DNA from: JAJZIH01 sp021785265 | Lineage (GTDB): Bacteria > Pseudomonadota > Gammaproteobacteria > JAKAQQ01 | Direction: 5' to 3' | DNA: 24,320 bases | Assembly: GCA_027338645.1 (NCBI GenBank) | Contig: DAHWSH010000032.1 | Coordinates: 1 to 24,320, forward strand | In this document: positions 6,073 to 12,830 of the stretch, piece by piece | How positions within the stretch are numbered: position 1 is the stretch's first letter | Layout of the letters: every line of letters begins with the position of its first letter | Made by a program: the position numbers and the translations under genes | The notes under the pieces: model-generated | Told to the model about the DNA's origin: nothing | Database searches by the model: none | Seen by the model: the letters and a program-made list of their open reading frames with translations, nothing else

Positions 6073-6699
6073 TCAGAGGGTGGTGAGATATTCGGCGACT
6101 GCCCGGATCTGGCGGTCCGTCAGGTGGATGGCGATCATGTGCATGATGTCGGCGTTCTTGTCATGGCGAACACCGCTTTTGAAGAACCGCAGCTGCTCTT
6201 CCAGGTATTCCACGTTCTGCCCCGCGAGCCGGGGATAGATGCCGCTTCCGGCAGCATCGGGCCCATGGCAACTCATGCAGGCCGGAACATCCTGCTTCAG
6301 GATCCCTTGGTGAAAGATGACCTTGCCGGCCGCACTGAGCCGTCCACCCAGATGGGGCTTCGGGGCCGGCTGGGAAGCATACCAGCGGGCCACCGCCACG
6401 ATTTCCCGGTTGCTGAGCGCCTCGCTCACCGGCCACATGTACATCACGCCCGGCGGATCCGAGCGGCTGCCGTCGCGAAAGGCCTTGAGCTGCTCCTCGA
6501 TGTAGACCTCGCTCTGGTGGGCAAGACGGGGGATGAAGCCAAAACGCGGGTCGCTACCGTGGGTGCTGTGGCACATGTAGCAGCTGGTGAGCACGCGGGA
6601 GGGGGGAGGGACAGGTGTCGGTGGGGTTGCAGCGGAGGCCGTTTCCCCAAAACAGAACAGGAAGAAGATGAGGGCGGATCCAATGACGAGGCATTTCAT
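6073..6699 (-). CDS. Diheme cytochrome c, c4 type (possible Cyc1-like partner of the porin-cytochrome)
   Basis: The 208-residue protein starts at ATG 6699, directly after a strong GGAGGT ribosome site; an in-frame ATG further upstream (6738) lacks one. A signal peptide ends at about residue 23 (ASA|AT). Two homologous halves each carry one heme: CYMCH (40-44) and CMSCH (141-145). Each half is followed by PRLA and Y-EEQL segments and Met-containing stretches (around 86-88 and 186-188) that can supply axial ligands. This internal duplication is the hallmark of cytochrome c4, a soluble or loosely membrane-associated periplasmic carrier to terminal oxidases. In A. ferrooxidans the c4-type Cyc1 carries electrons in the same pathway as Cyc2. 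No rusticyanin or cox genes are in the window. The gene is first in its operon behind an FNR-like site. Confidence 0.88.
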   Translation of the reverse strand: MKCLVIGSALIFFLFCFGETASAATPPTPVPPPSRVLTSCYMCHSTHGSDPRFGFIPRLAHQSEVYIEEQLKAFRDGSRSDPPGVMYMWPVSEALSNREIVAVARWYASQPAPKPHLGGRLSAAGKVIFHQGILKQDVPACMSCHGPDAAGSGIYPRLAGQNVEYLEEQLRFFKSGVRHDKNADIMHMIAIHLTDRQIRAVAEYLTTL

Positions 6700-6736
6700 G
6701 GGTGACCTCCAAGGAACTGGGCCATCCGGTCTCAAC

Positions 6737-6742
6737 ATGCTA
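6737..6742 (-). promoter_or_regulatory. Candidate -10 of the cytochrome c4/porin-cytochrome operon
   Basis: The minus strand reads TAGCAT at 6742-6737, four of six matches to TATAAT. It predicts a start near 6730, about 30 nt before the c4 ATG. There is no -35 hexamer, as is usual for promoters activated by an FNR-type protein bound at about -41.5. Confidence 0.4.
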
Positions 6743-6764
6743 AACGGTTTTCGAGGATGGTGTT

Positions 6765-6778
6765 TTGACTTATGTCAA
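6765..6778. promoter_or_regulatory. FNR/ANR-type binding site (TTGAC-N4-GTCAA)
   Basis: TTGAC-TTAT-GTCAA is a perfect inverted repeat with the 5-4-5 layout of CRP/FNR-family sites (consensus TTGAT-N4-ATCAA; DNR/ANR-like sites often carry C/G at the fifth position). Its centre at 6771.5 lies about 41.5 bp upstream of the start inferred from the -10 at 6742-6737, which is class II activator geometry. It overlaps the stop codon of the preceding malic enzyme gene. Confidence 0.6.
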
Positions 6779-8088
6779 GGAGCTTTCCGATTGGCGGCCT
6801 GGCTGACCGCCTGGGCCACGGCCGCATGTGTCGCGGGGTCGAGGACATCCGGCAGAATCTCCCCGTCAGATGCGAGTTCAGCCATGCGGTAGGAGGCCGC
6901 CAGCAGCATCTCCCGTGTGAACCTTCGGGCCCGGGCATCGAGAGCGCCCCGGAAGAGGCCAGGGAAACCCAGGGCGTTGTTGACACTGCGTCCATCGGTG
7001 GCAAAGGCCGCTCCCGCTTCAAGCGCACGCCGGGCTGAGATTTCCGGCTCGGGATTGGACAGTGCGAAAATGATCTGGCCGGACTGGATGGAGGTGGGAT
7101 CAATGAGATCTTTGACCCCGGTGGTGGCGATCACGATCGATGCATCGTGCATGAGTTTTTCCAGGGTGACGAGGGTTCCGCCCAGATGCTCGAATTCGAT
7201 GCGGGCCTCGGGCCGGAGGTCCGTTCCAATCAGGTCACGCACGCCGAAGTCACGAATGAGCCGGGCGATCCCGATTCCTGCCGCACCAAGCCCCACCTGG
7301 CCCACGACCGCCGCATGAAGGTTGGTCCCGGTCTTGCGAACGGCCGAGAGAAGGGCTGCCAGCGTGACCACGGCGGTTCCGTCCTGGTCATCATGGAGGA
7401 TGGGCTTCTCGAGCGCCTGTTCGAGGGCCCGGGTCACGGTGAAACAGGCTGGTGCCGCGATGTCTTCGAGATGGATCGCGGCAAAACTCCCTTCGATGGC
7501 CAGTATGGTGTCCACGATTTTTTCCGGATCGGTTTCGCGGAGCAGGACCGGGATTCCCGAGAGACCGACCATTCGGCTGTAGATCATGGATTTTCCTTCC
7601 ATTACAGGCAGCCCGGCCTGAGCCCCGATCGCGCCCAGTCCCAGGATGGCTGTTCCATTTGTAACGATGCCGACGCTATTGCCGTAGTTGGTCCACTCCC
7701 GGATCTTTTCAGGATTGTCCCGGATGGCCAGACAAACGCGGGCCACTCCCGGGGTGTAGAGGTCGCGCAACTGCTGGAGCGAGTCGAGCGGAACCTTGGC
7801 CACCATCTCAATCTTGCCGCCCCGGTGACGATCGAAGACGCGGTCCGATTTGCCGACGAGACGGGCGTTCGGCAAGGTCGCCAGCCGTTCGGTGACCTGC
7901 CGCCCGGTTTCCTCATCGATCTCGATCGTGATCTCCCAGACGGTCCGATCCTGATGGCGGCGGACGGCGGTCAGGTGGTCAATCACAACGCCACACTCAC
8001 CGATTGCAGTGAGGATGCGGCCCAAGCTGCCTGGCCGGTGTTCCGATTCGACAAGAAGGATTTCCGGGATCTGCATGCATTTGATCAT
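6775..8088 (-). CDS. NAD(P)-dependent malic enzyme with N-terminal ACT domain
   Basis: This enzyme oxidatively decarboxylates malate to pyruvate and CO2. The 437-residue protein has an N-terminal ACT-like regulatory domain (about 8-75, with EHRPGSLGRIL), which may bind an amino acid effector. The catalytic part has YTPGVA (111-116, catalytic Tyr), PVMEGKS (161-167, catalytic Lys166), EDIAAP (208-213) and HDDQDGTA (232-239) for metal and substrate, and a dinucleotide fold with GLGAAG (266-271). This matches the short bacterial type without a phosphotransacetylase domain. The cofactor cannot be decided by eye. Neither ATG 8088 nor the in-frame ATG 8076 has a good ribosome site. A TATAGT hexamer at 8114-8109 would give a leader of only about 15 nt. 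It converges with nothing and reads straight into the cytochrome pair. Confidence 0.9.
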   Translation of the reverse strand: MIKCMQIPEILLVESEHRPGSLGRILTAIGECGVVIDHLTAVRRHQDRTVWEITIEIDEETGRQVTERLATLPNARLVGKSDRVFDRHRGGKIEMVAKVPLDSLQQLRDLYTPGVARVCLAIRDNPEKIREWTNYGNSVGIVTNGTAILGLGAIGAQAGLPVMEGKSMIYSRMVGLSGIPVLLRETDPEKIVDTILAIEGSFAAIHLEDIAAPACFTVTRALEQALEKPILHDDQDGTAVVTLAALLSAVRKTGTNLHAAVVGQVGLGAAGIGIARLIRDFGVRDLIGTDLRPEARIEFEHLGGTLVTLEKLMHDASIVIATTGVKDLIDPTSIQSGQIIFALSNPEPEISARRALEAGAAFATDGRSVNNALGFPGLFRGALDARARRFTREMLLAASYRMAELASDGEILPDVLDPATHAAVAQAVSQAANRKAP

Positions 8089-8108
8089 GGGGCAGAAATG
8101 GCGAGGAT

Positions 8109-8114
8109 ACTATA
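8109..8114 (-). promoter_or_regulatory. Candidate -10 for the malic enzyme gene
   Basis: The minus strand reads TATAGT (8114-8109), five of six matches to consensus, 21 bp before the ATG at 8088. No good -35 is visible at normal spacing. The implied leader is very short. Confidence 0.35.
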
Positions 8115-8194
8115 AAGCCCCAGCTATCCGGATTCCCACCCGGTCTCAGGGGTGATCTGGAAGACTGGTACCGGGCCGGAAGCGGGCAGCGGCA

Positions 8195-8213
8195 ACGGGC
8201 TTGCCCGTATAAT
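8195..8213 (+). promoter_or_regulatory. Palindrome overlapping a consensus -10 upstream of the anchored cytochrome
   Basis: ACGGGC-TT-GCCCGT (8195-8208) is a perfect inverted repeat whose last T is the first base of TATAAT (8208-8213). Transcription would begin near 8220, about 30 nt before ATG 8251. No -35 is evident. The arrangement fits either a repressor operator over the -10 or an activator-dependent promoter. The 10-mer CCCGTATAAT also occurs before ubiA. Confidence 0.45.
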
Positions 8214-8250
8214 TGCCGACGATCCCTTACCTGTTTCCGTGGAGCCCGGC

Positions 8251-8808
8251 ATGGATCTTCAAGATCGCAAGTTCATTCAGACTTTCTCCATCTTCCTGCT
8301 GGCGCTGCTGGTCGTTTCGGTTGTCCTGATCTTTCTAGCGAATGGTCTCGCCATCCAGTCGCGTGATGAAAGTTTTGGGGGTTCCCGTTTGGCCGAGCGG
8401 CAGGCCTACATGCGGTTGCGGCCGGTGGGCCAAGTCCGCCTCGAATCAAAATCCCAGCCGGGTGTACCCGCCACGGCGCCCATGACGGCAACCGTCAAGG
8501 GCCCTGCTCTCAAGACACCGGCCGAGATCAAACATTTCATGACAGCCCAGGGCTGTTTCGCCTGTCACGCCATCGACAGTAAGGTGGTGGGGCCGGCCTA
8601 TGCCTGGGTGGCTTATCGGTTCCGTGCACAGGTTGCGGCAGCCACCGTAAAACTCGCCCACAAGATCATTGCGGGTGGCACCGGCTACTGGAATCCTTGG
8701 ACAGGTGGGATTGCCATGCCGGCTCACCCCAACCTGACCTTGGCCCAAGCCGAAACCTTAGCCCGCTGGGTGCTTGCCCGGCATCCTCTGGCGCCACCCA
8801 AGCCCTGA
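8251..8808 (+). CDS. Membrane-anchored monoheme cytochrome c (c5-like)
   Basis: The 185-residue protein starts at ATG 8251 with GGAG at 8241-8244; the frame is open further upstream but without start signals. It has a short cytoplasmic N-terminus, one transmembrane anchor (11-33), a linker of about 55 residues, and a C-terminal class I cytochrome domain. That domain has CFACH (102-106), DSKVVGPAYAWVAYRF and a distal Met in GGIAMPAHPNL (Met156). Class I domains of this type pass single electrons in the periplasm to oxidases or reductases. It is transcribed divergently from the malic enzyme and ends 25 bp from the convergent ubiK, with no terminator between them. Its partner oxidase is not in the window. 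Confidence 0.85.
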   Translation: MDLQDRKFIQTFSIFLLALLVVSVVLIFLANGLAIQSRDESFGGSRLAERQAYMRLRPVGQVRLESKSQPGVPATAPMTATVKGPALKTPAEIKHFMTAQGCFACHAIDSKVVGPAYAWVAYRFRAQVAAATVKLAHKIIAGGTGYWNPWTGGIAMPAHPNLTLAQAETLARWVLARHPLAPPKP

Positions 8809-8833
8809 CCCTTGAGGAGTCGTCTTCTCTGGA

Positions 8834-9121
8834 TCAGTGGCGGGAAGTCTTACGGGGAGGTTCCCCAGACCCGGATTTTTCGAGACCGCCGAGCGCCTCG
8901 AGCCGGGCGGTGAGCGCCTCGATACGTTCCGAAAGCCGCGTGGCCAACTCACGTTGGGCCTCAAACTCGTCGCGTGTCACCAGGTCCAGACGATTCAAAG
9001 CGCCGTTGACGCGGGCCTTCAGGTTTTTCCTGAGGTCCCGACCGAGGTCCTCGAGATCGTCGGGAAGTGACTGCCGGATCTTACACAACACCGAGTCGAG
9101 CGAGTCTGAGAGCGTAGCCAT
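8834..9121 (-). CDS. ubiK: Ubiquinone biosynthesis accessory factor UbiK (YqiC/BMFP family)
   Basis: The 95-residue protein starts at ATG 9121, not at the longer open frame's start, which lies inside glnK. It shows the YqiC/BMFP pattern: an amphipathic N-terminal helix (LDSVLCKIRQSLPDDLEDLGRD, 8-29), the family sequence KARVNGALNRLDLVTRDEF (about 35-53), and a C-terminal trimeric coiled coil (54-77). In E. coli, UbiK binds UbiJ and supports aerobic ubiquinone synthesis; older work called the family membrane-fusogenic. It is divergent from glnK across 90 bp, a neighbourhood seen in other gammaproteobacteria. A TATACT hexamer at 9164-9159 may be its -10. Confidence 0.88.
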   Translation of the reverse strand: MATLSDSLDSVLCKIRQSLPDDLEDLGRDLRKNLKARVNGALNRLDLVTRDEFEAQRELATRLSERIEALTARLEALGGLEKSGSGEPPRKTSRH

Positions 9122-9211
9122 CTTCGTACTCCGGTCCTGTCGGTTGGGAAACGGGAAGAGTATATAGTTTAACGCAATCGAAACCGGCCCCGAGGCTCGG
9201 AGAGGCGCTCC

Positions 9212-9553
9212 ATGAAGATGATCACGGCCATCATCAAGCCATTCAAGCTCGATGCGGTACGGGAGGCCCTCAATGCCGTGGGAATCGAGGGGCTGACCGT
9301 GACCGAGGTCAAGGGCTTCGGGCGCCAGAAGGGGCATACCGAACTTTATCGAGGGGCTGAATATATAGTTGATTTTCTTCCAAAAATAAAAATAGAGCTT
9401 GCGGTTGTCGATGAGCTTCTGGAGCCCGCACTCTCTGCTATTGCGCACGCCGCCCAAACCGGTAAAATCGGGGATGGCAAGATTTTCGTGCAGGAACTGG
9501 ACCGGGTTGTGCGAATCCGGACGGGGGAGACCGATGTCGAGGCGTTGTCATGA
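9212..9553 (+). CDS. glnK: PII nitrogen regulatory protein (GlnK/GlnB)
   Basis: This is a trimeric signalling protein that senses 2-oxoglutarate, ATP/ADP and, through uridylylation, glutamine. The 113-residue protein begins MKMITAIIKPFKL and has T-loop RGAEY with the uridylylated Tyr51. It also has the B-loop TGKIGDGKIFV (84-94) and ends in RTGE. The start at 9212 follows GGAGAGG. No amtB is adjacent, although glnK genes usually have one, so assignment to GlnK rather than GlnB rests on the ubiK neighbour and is tentative. Codons around 9350-9420 (the T-loop end and the next strand) are strikingly AT-rich, with three ATA isoleucines, unlike the rest of the window. The next gene starts one base after the stop. 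Confidence 0.93.
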   Translation: MKMITAIIKPFKLDAVREALNAVGIEGLTVTEVKGFGRQKGHTELYRGAEYIVDFLPKIKIELAVVDELLEPALSAIAHAAQTGKIGDGKIFVQELDRVVRIRTGETDVEALS

Positions 9554-9554
9554 G

Positions 9555-10022
9555 ATGAGGCGGAAACTCGTTCTGGCCGTGATCGGTGTCGGGGCGGTGG
9601 TTCTGGTGTCAGCTGGGGTTCAAGCCCATGGAGTTTACCGCTGGGTTGGACCTCATGGCACCGTCCACTACTCGGATGTGCCACCGGTCGGCCTGAGTTA
9701 CCACCGAGTCGAGCTCGCGGCGCCTTCGGGTTTTGGCCGCGGCAACACCCCGAAGGCCTCCGTCAAGATGCCAGTTGGGAAAAAAGGCAAGCCCGCACCC
9801 CAGGCCCGCAAGGTGCCCGGTTTGACACCGGCCCAAGCGCAAGTGTTTTGCCAGGTGGCCCGGAAGCGGTACCAACACCTCGAACCGGTTCGCCGGCTCC
9901 AGCTCGTTCAGCCGAACGGTAAGAGCCAGTATCTCAGTGGAGAGAATCTGGTCCAGTACAAAAACAATGCGCGGGCCCGTATGCAACTCTTCTGTAAGAA
10001 GGCTTCACCGGCCTCAGGTTAA
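9555..10022 (+). CDS. Secreted DUF4124-domain protein
   Basis: The 155-residue protein starts at ATG 9555, one base after the glnK stop, so it is probably translationally coupled to glnK. A signal peptide ends near residue 24 (VQA|HG). The next stretch, GVYRWVGPHGTVHYSDVPP (26-44), is the DUF4124 motif common in proteobacterial envelope proteins, often described as a small beta-rich domain of unknown function. The basic C-terminal half has two cysteines (in VFCQVARKRY and LFCKKA) that could form a disulfide in the periplasm. No catalytic motif is seen. It occupies the place where amtB usually follows glnK. It converges with speE, with only two bases between the stop codons. Confidence 0.75.
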   Translation: MRRKLVLAVIGVGAVVLVSAGVQAHGVYRWVGPHGTVHYSDVPPVGLSYHRVELAAPSGFGRGNTPKASVKMPVGKKGKPAPQARKVPGLTPAQAQVFCQVARKRYQHLEPVRRLQLVQPNGKSQYLSGENLVQYKNNARARMQLFCKKASPASG

Positions 10023-10024
10023 GG

Positions 10025-10870
10025 TCAAAGAAGCCGCTGGTACAGCTCGGGCAGGCCACCGATCAGGCCACGGTGCAATCCGGTTGAATAGTAGCGGGGT
10101 GACGGGATGAGGGAGACCGGTGAACGGAAGGTGCCGAGCGGAGTGGTTGAGGATGCGAGGCTGACTGACCAGACTCCGGAGGGGTAGGTGGGCTGGGAGA
10201 AGGGAAGAAGCAGGCGCTCCCGGAAGCCGGCCTCGGCGAGTCGTCCGTGAATCTGTTTCACGAGATCCGGGTAGAGGAAAGGGGACTCGCTCTGCAGCGC
10301 AAGGATCCCGTCCGCTTTGAGGCGGCTCCGACAGGTCGTGTAAAACTCGGTTTCAAAAAGCCCCTTGGCCGGACCGACAGGATCGGTGCTGTCGATGCAA
10401 AGAACATCGATGCTGGCCGGTGGAGCCCGCTCAATCCAGCGCAGGGCATCCTCATAGTGAAGGTCGGCACGTGGATCGTCTCCCGCGCGAGCCAGTTCCG
10501 GGAAATGACGTCGGGCGAGAGCCGTGACGGCCTGATCGATTTCGACCTGGACCGCGGACTCGACCTCAGGGTGCTTGAGCACCTCGGTCAGGGTGCCGCA
10601 ATCCCCTCCCCCCACGATCACGACCCGTCCCGGTCGAGGATGGGTGAGAAGCGCCGGATGAACCAGCATCTCATGGTAGATGAAGTGATCCCGCTCGGTC
10701 AGCATGATACAGCCATCGATCGCCATGAGACGGCCGAAATCATCCGTTTCGAAAATCTCGATCGTCTGGTAGGGACTCTCGATACGTTCGAGCCGCTTGC
10801 GGATCCTGAGCCCGATTGAATACCCGGCTCCAGGGGCCGGTTCCACAAACCATTGGGAATCATCCATCAT
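10025..10870 (-). CDS. speE: Polyamine aminopropyltransferase (spermidine synthase)
   Basis: This cytoplasmic enzyme transfers an aminopropyl group from decarboxylated S-adenosylmethionine to putrescine. The chosen start, ATG 10870, has GAAGG seven bases upstream and gives 281 residues; an in-frame ATG at 10906 would overlap the speA start. Conserved segments are YQTIEIFETDDFGRLMAIDG (34-53), the AdoMet fold VVIVGGGDCGTLTEVLKH, VEIDQAV and DSTDPVGPA with the catalytic Asp. Length and motifs match the family. speA lies divergently only 34 bp away, so the pathway from arginine to spermidine is partly clustered. speB (agmatinase) and speD are not in the window. Confidence 0.93.
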   Translation of the reverse strand: MMDDSQWFVEPAPGAGYSIGLRIRKRLERIESPYQTIEIFETDDFGRLMAIDGCIMLTERDHFIYHEMLVHPALLTHPRPGRVVIVGGGDCGTLTEVLKHPEVESAVQVEIDQAVTALARRHFPELARAGDDPRADLHYEDALRWIERAPPASIDVLCIDSTDPVGPAKGLFETEFYTTCRSRLKADGILALQSESPFLYPDLVKQIHGRLAEAGFRERLLLPFSQPTYPSGVWSVSLASSTTPLGTFRSPVSLIPSPRYYSTGLHRGLIGGLPELYQRLL

Positions 10871-10904
10871 ATGGGTACCTTCGCCTGCCGAAAAGCGGAC
10901 TGTC

Positions 10905-12830
10905 ATGCCGGTTGAATCACCTGCCCCAGATCTTCCCCTGTCAACGCCTGCGGGTGCGCCAGCACGATCCCGCTATGGTCTGCCTCGTTGGGGAGAGGGC
11001 TTCTTCGATATCGATGCGAAAGGCCATTGTATCGTACGCCCCGACCGCCATGGAGACCGAACGCTCGATCTGGCCGGAATCACGGAGCAGCTTTTGGCCA
11101 TGGGGCACCGATTCCCCATCCTGTTGCGCTTCCCGGAAATCCTACGGCAGCGATTGGCAGAGCTCACACTGGCTTTTGCGCGGGCACGCGACCGGGAGCG
11201 CTACACCGGGCAGTATCTTCCGATTTATCCGATCAAAGTGAACCAGGAGCGGGCTGTGGTCGAGGCGTTGGTCGAGACAGCCGGTTCCGGCATCGGGCTC
11301 GAGGCCGGCAGCAAGCCGGAGCTCGTCATGGCCCTGGCCCTGGCCCCACGGATGGGAACCATTGTGGCCAACGGGTACAAGGACCGGGATTACGTTCGTC
11401 TTGCCCTTCTCGCGTCTCAACTCGGGCACCGGGTCTATCTCGTGCTCGAGAAACCGACGGAACTCGGTCACATTCTCGAGGAGTCCCGCGTCCTCGGCAT
11501 CACTCCGCGACTCGGTATCCGAGTGCGCTTATCCAGCATTGCCGGGGGCAAATGGCAGAATACGGGCGGCGCCAAGTCCAAATTCGGATTTACTATTCCG
11601 GAACTCATCGAGACGGTCGACCGGCTCGAACAGTCGGATCTTAGGGGAACGCTCGAGCTTCTGCACTTTCACATGGGTTCGCAGATCGCCAACCTGCGCG
11701 ATATCCAGGAGGCGCTGCGGGAGGCCGGGCGCATCTGGACCGAGCTCAGGGGGCGCGGTATCGCGCTGGGTACGGTGGATGTCGGGGGCGGACTGGCGGT
11801 GGATTACGATGGGACCCGTTCGCGCGGTGATTGTTCGATGAACTACTCGATCGGACAGTATGCCGAGGTGATCGTACGTACGTTCAAGGAGGCGGCCCAG
11901 GCGGCAGGTTGTCAGGAACCCGATCTCCTGTCGGAGTCGGGTCGTGCCCTGAGTGCCCACCACGCGCTCCTGGTCACGGATGTCGTCGAAACCGAACCAC
12001 CCTCAACCGAGGCTCTGCCGACCCGGTCAGCCCAACCGGACTGGGCGCTCGGCGAGTTGTGGTCACTTTACGAGCAAGAAGCGGCGCAGTCACCGCAGGA
12101 GGCCTATCAGGAAGCCGTGTACTGGCTGGCCGAGGTGCATGCCCGTTTCAGTCGCGGACAGATCGGGCTGGAGGGCCGCGCCGAGGCCGAACGCCTGTTC
12201 CAGCTGATCCTGCGCCAGGTGGAGCGGCGCTGGGCGCACTCTGTGCATGCCGGGGCACCCGATCTTCACGCCGAGCTTGAGGAACGCCTGGCCGGAAAGA
12301 TATTCTGCAACCTCTCGATTTTCCAGTCCATGCCCGACATCTGGGCGCTCGACCAAGTCTTTCCGATTGTGCCGCTCACGGGACACAATCGACCTTTTAT
12401 CCGCCGGGTCCGGCTCTATGACCTCACCTGTGATTCCGATGGCCGGATTGATCAGTACGTCGGCTCCGACTGCCTGATGCCGAGCCTTCCGGTCCCCGCG
12501 GCCAGTGGACAGTCACTCCCCTGGCTTGGGTTTTTTCTGCTCGGTGCCTACCAGGAAATTCTCGGAGACATGCACAATCTGTTCGGAAGCACGGATTCAG
12601 CCGTCATCGAGTCGAGCGAGAGCGGGTTTCGGGTTACATCTCGGCACCGAGGAGACTCAGCCCGTGATCTCTTGGGCCATGTTCACCTTGAGGTGTCCGA
12701 AATCGAGCGGCGGGTTGCCGACAAGTTGGCCCATGCCGCCTGTCCGGAGCAAACTGCCCGGAGCCTCATGGCGGAACTTTTACATATTCTCGAGGGCTCG
12801 ACTTACCTGACGGGAGATCTGCCACCATGA
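10905..12830 (+). CDS. speA: Biosynthetic arginine decarboxylase
   Basis: This PLP enzyme converts arginine to agmatine, the first step of putrescine synthesis by the agmatine route. The 641-residue protein has PIYPIKVNQ (107-114) with the PLP Lys111, the glycine-rich HFHMGSQIAN and DVGGGLAVDYDG segments of the alanine-racemase-like barrel, and SESGRAL. Near the C-terminus LTCDSDGRIDQYV contains the catalytic Cys. Length agrees with E. coli SpeA (658). The start at ATG 10905 (MPVES) is preferred over an upstream frame extension that would overlap speE. Its ribosome site is weak. The stop overlaps the next gene's start in ATGA. Confidence 0.95.
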   Translation: MPVESPAPDLPLSTPAGAPARSRYGLPRWGEGFFDIDAKGHCIVRPDRHGDRTLDLAGITEQLLAMGHRFPILLRFPEILRQRLAELTLAFARARDRERYTGQYLPIYPIKVNQERAVVEALVETAGSGIGLEAGSKPELVMALALAPRMGTIVANGYKDRDYVRLALLASQLGHRVYLVLEKPTELGHILEESRVLGITPRLGIRVRLSSIAGGKWQNTGGAKSKFGFTIPELIETVDRLEQSDLRGTLELLHFHMGSQIANLRDIQEALREAGRIWTELRGRGIALGTVDVGGGLAVDYDGTRSRGDCSMNYSIGQYAEVIVRTFKEAAQAAGCQEPDLLSESGRALSAHHALLVTDVVETEPPSTEALPTRSAQPDWALGELWSLYEQEAAQSPQEAYQEAVYWLAEVHARFSRGQIGLEGRAEAERLFQLILRQVERRWAHSVHAGAPDLHAELEERLAGKIFCNLSIFQSMPDIWALDQVFPIVPLTGHNRPFIRRVRLYDLTCDSDGRIDQYVGSDCLMPSLPVPAASGQSLPWLGFFLLGAYQEILGDMHNLFGSTDSAVIESSESGFRVTSRHRGDSARDLLGHVHLEVSEIERRVADKLAHAACPEQTARSLMAELLHILEGSTYLTGDLPP

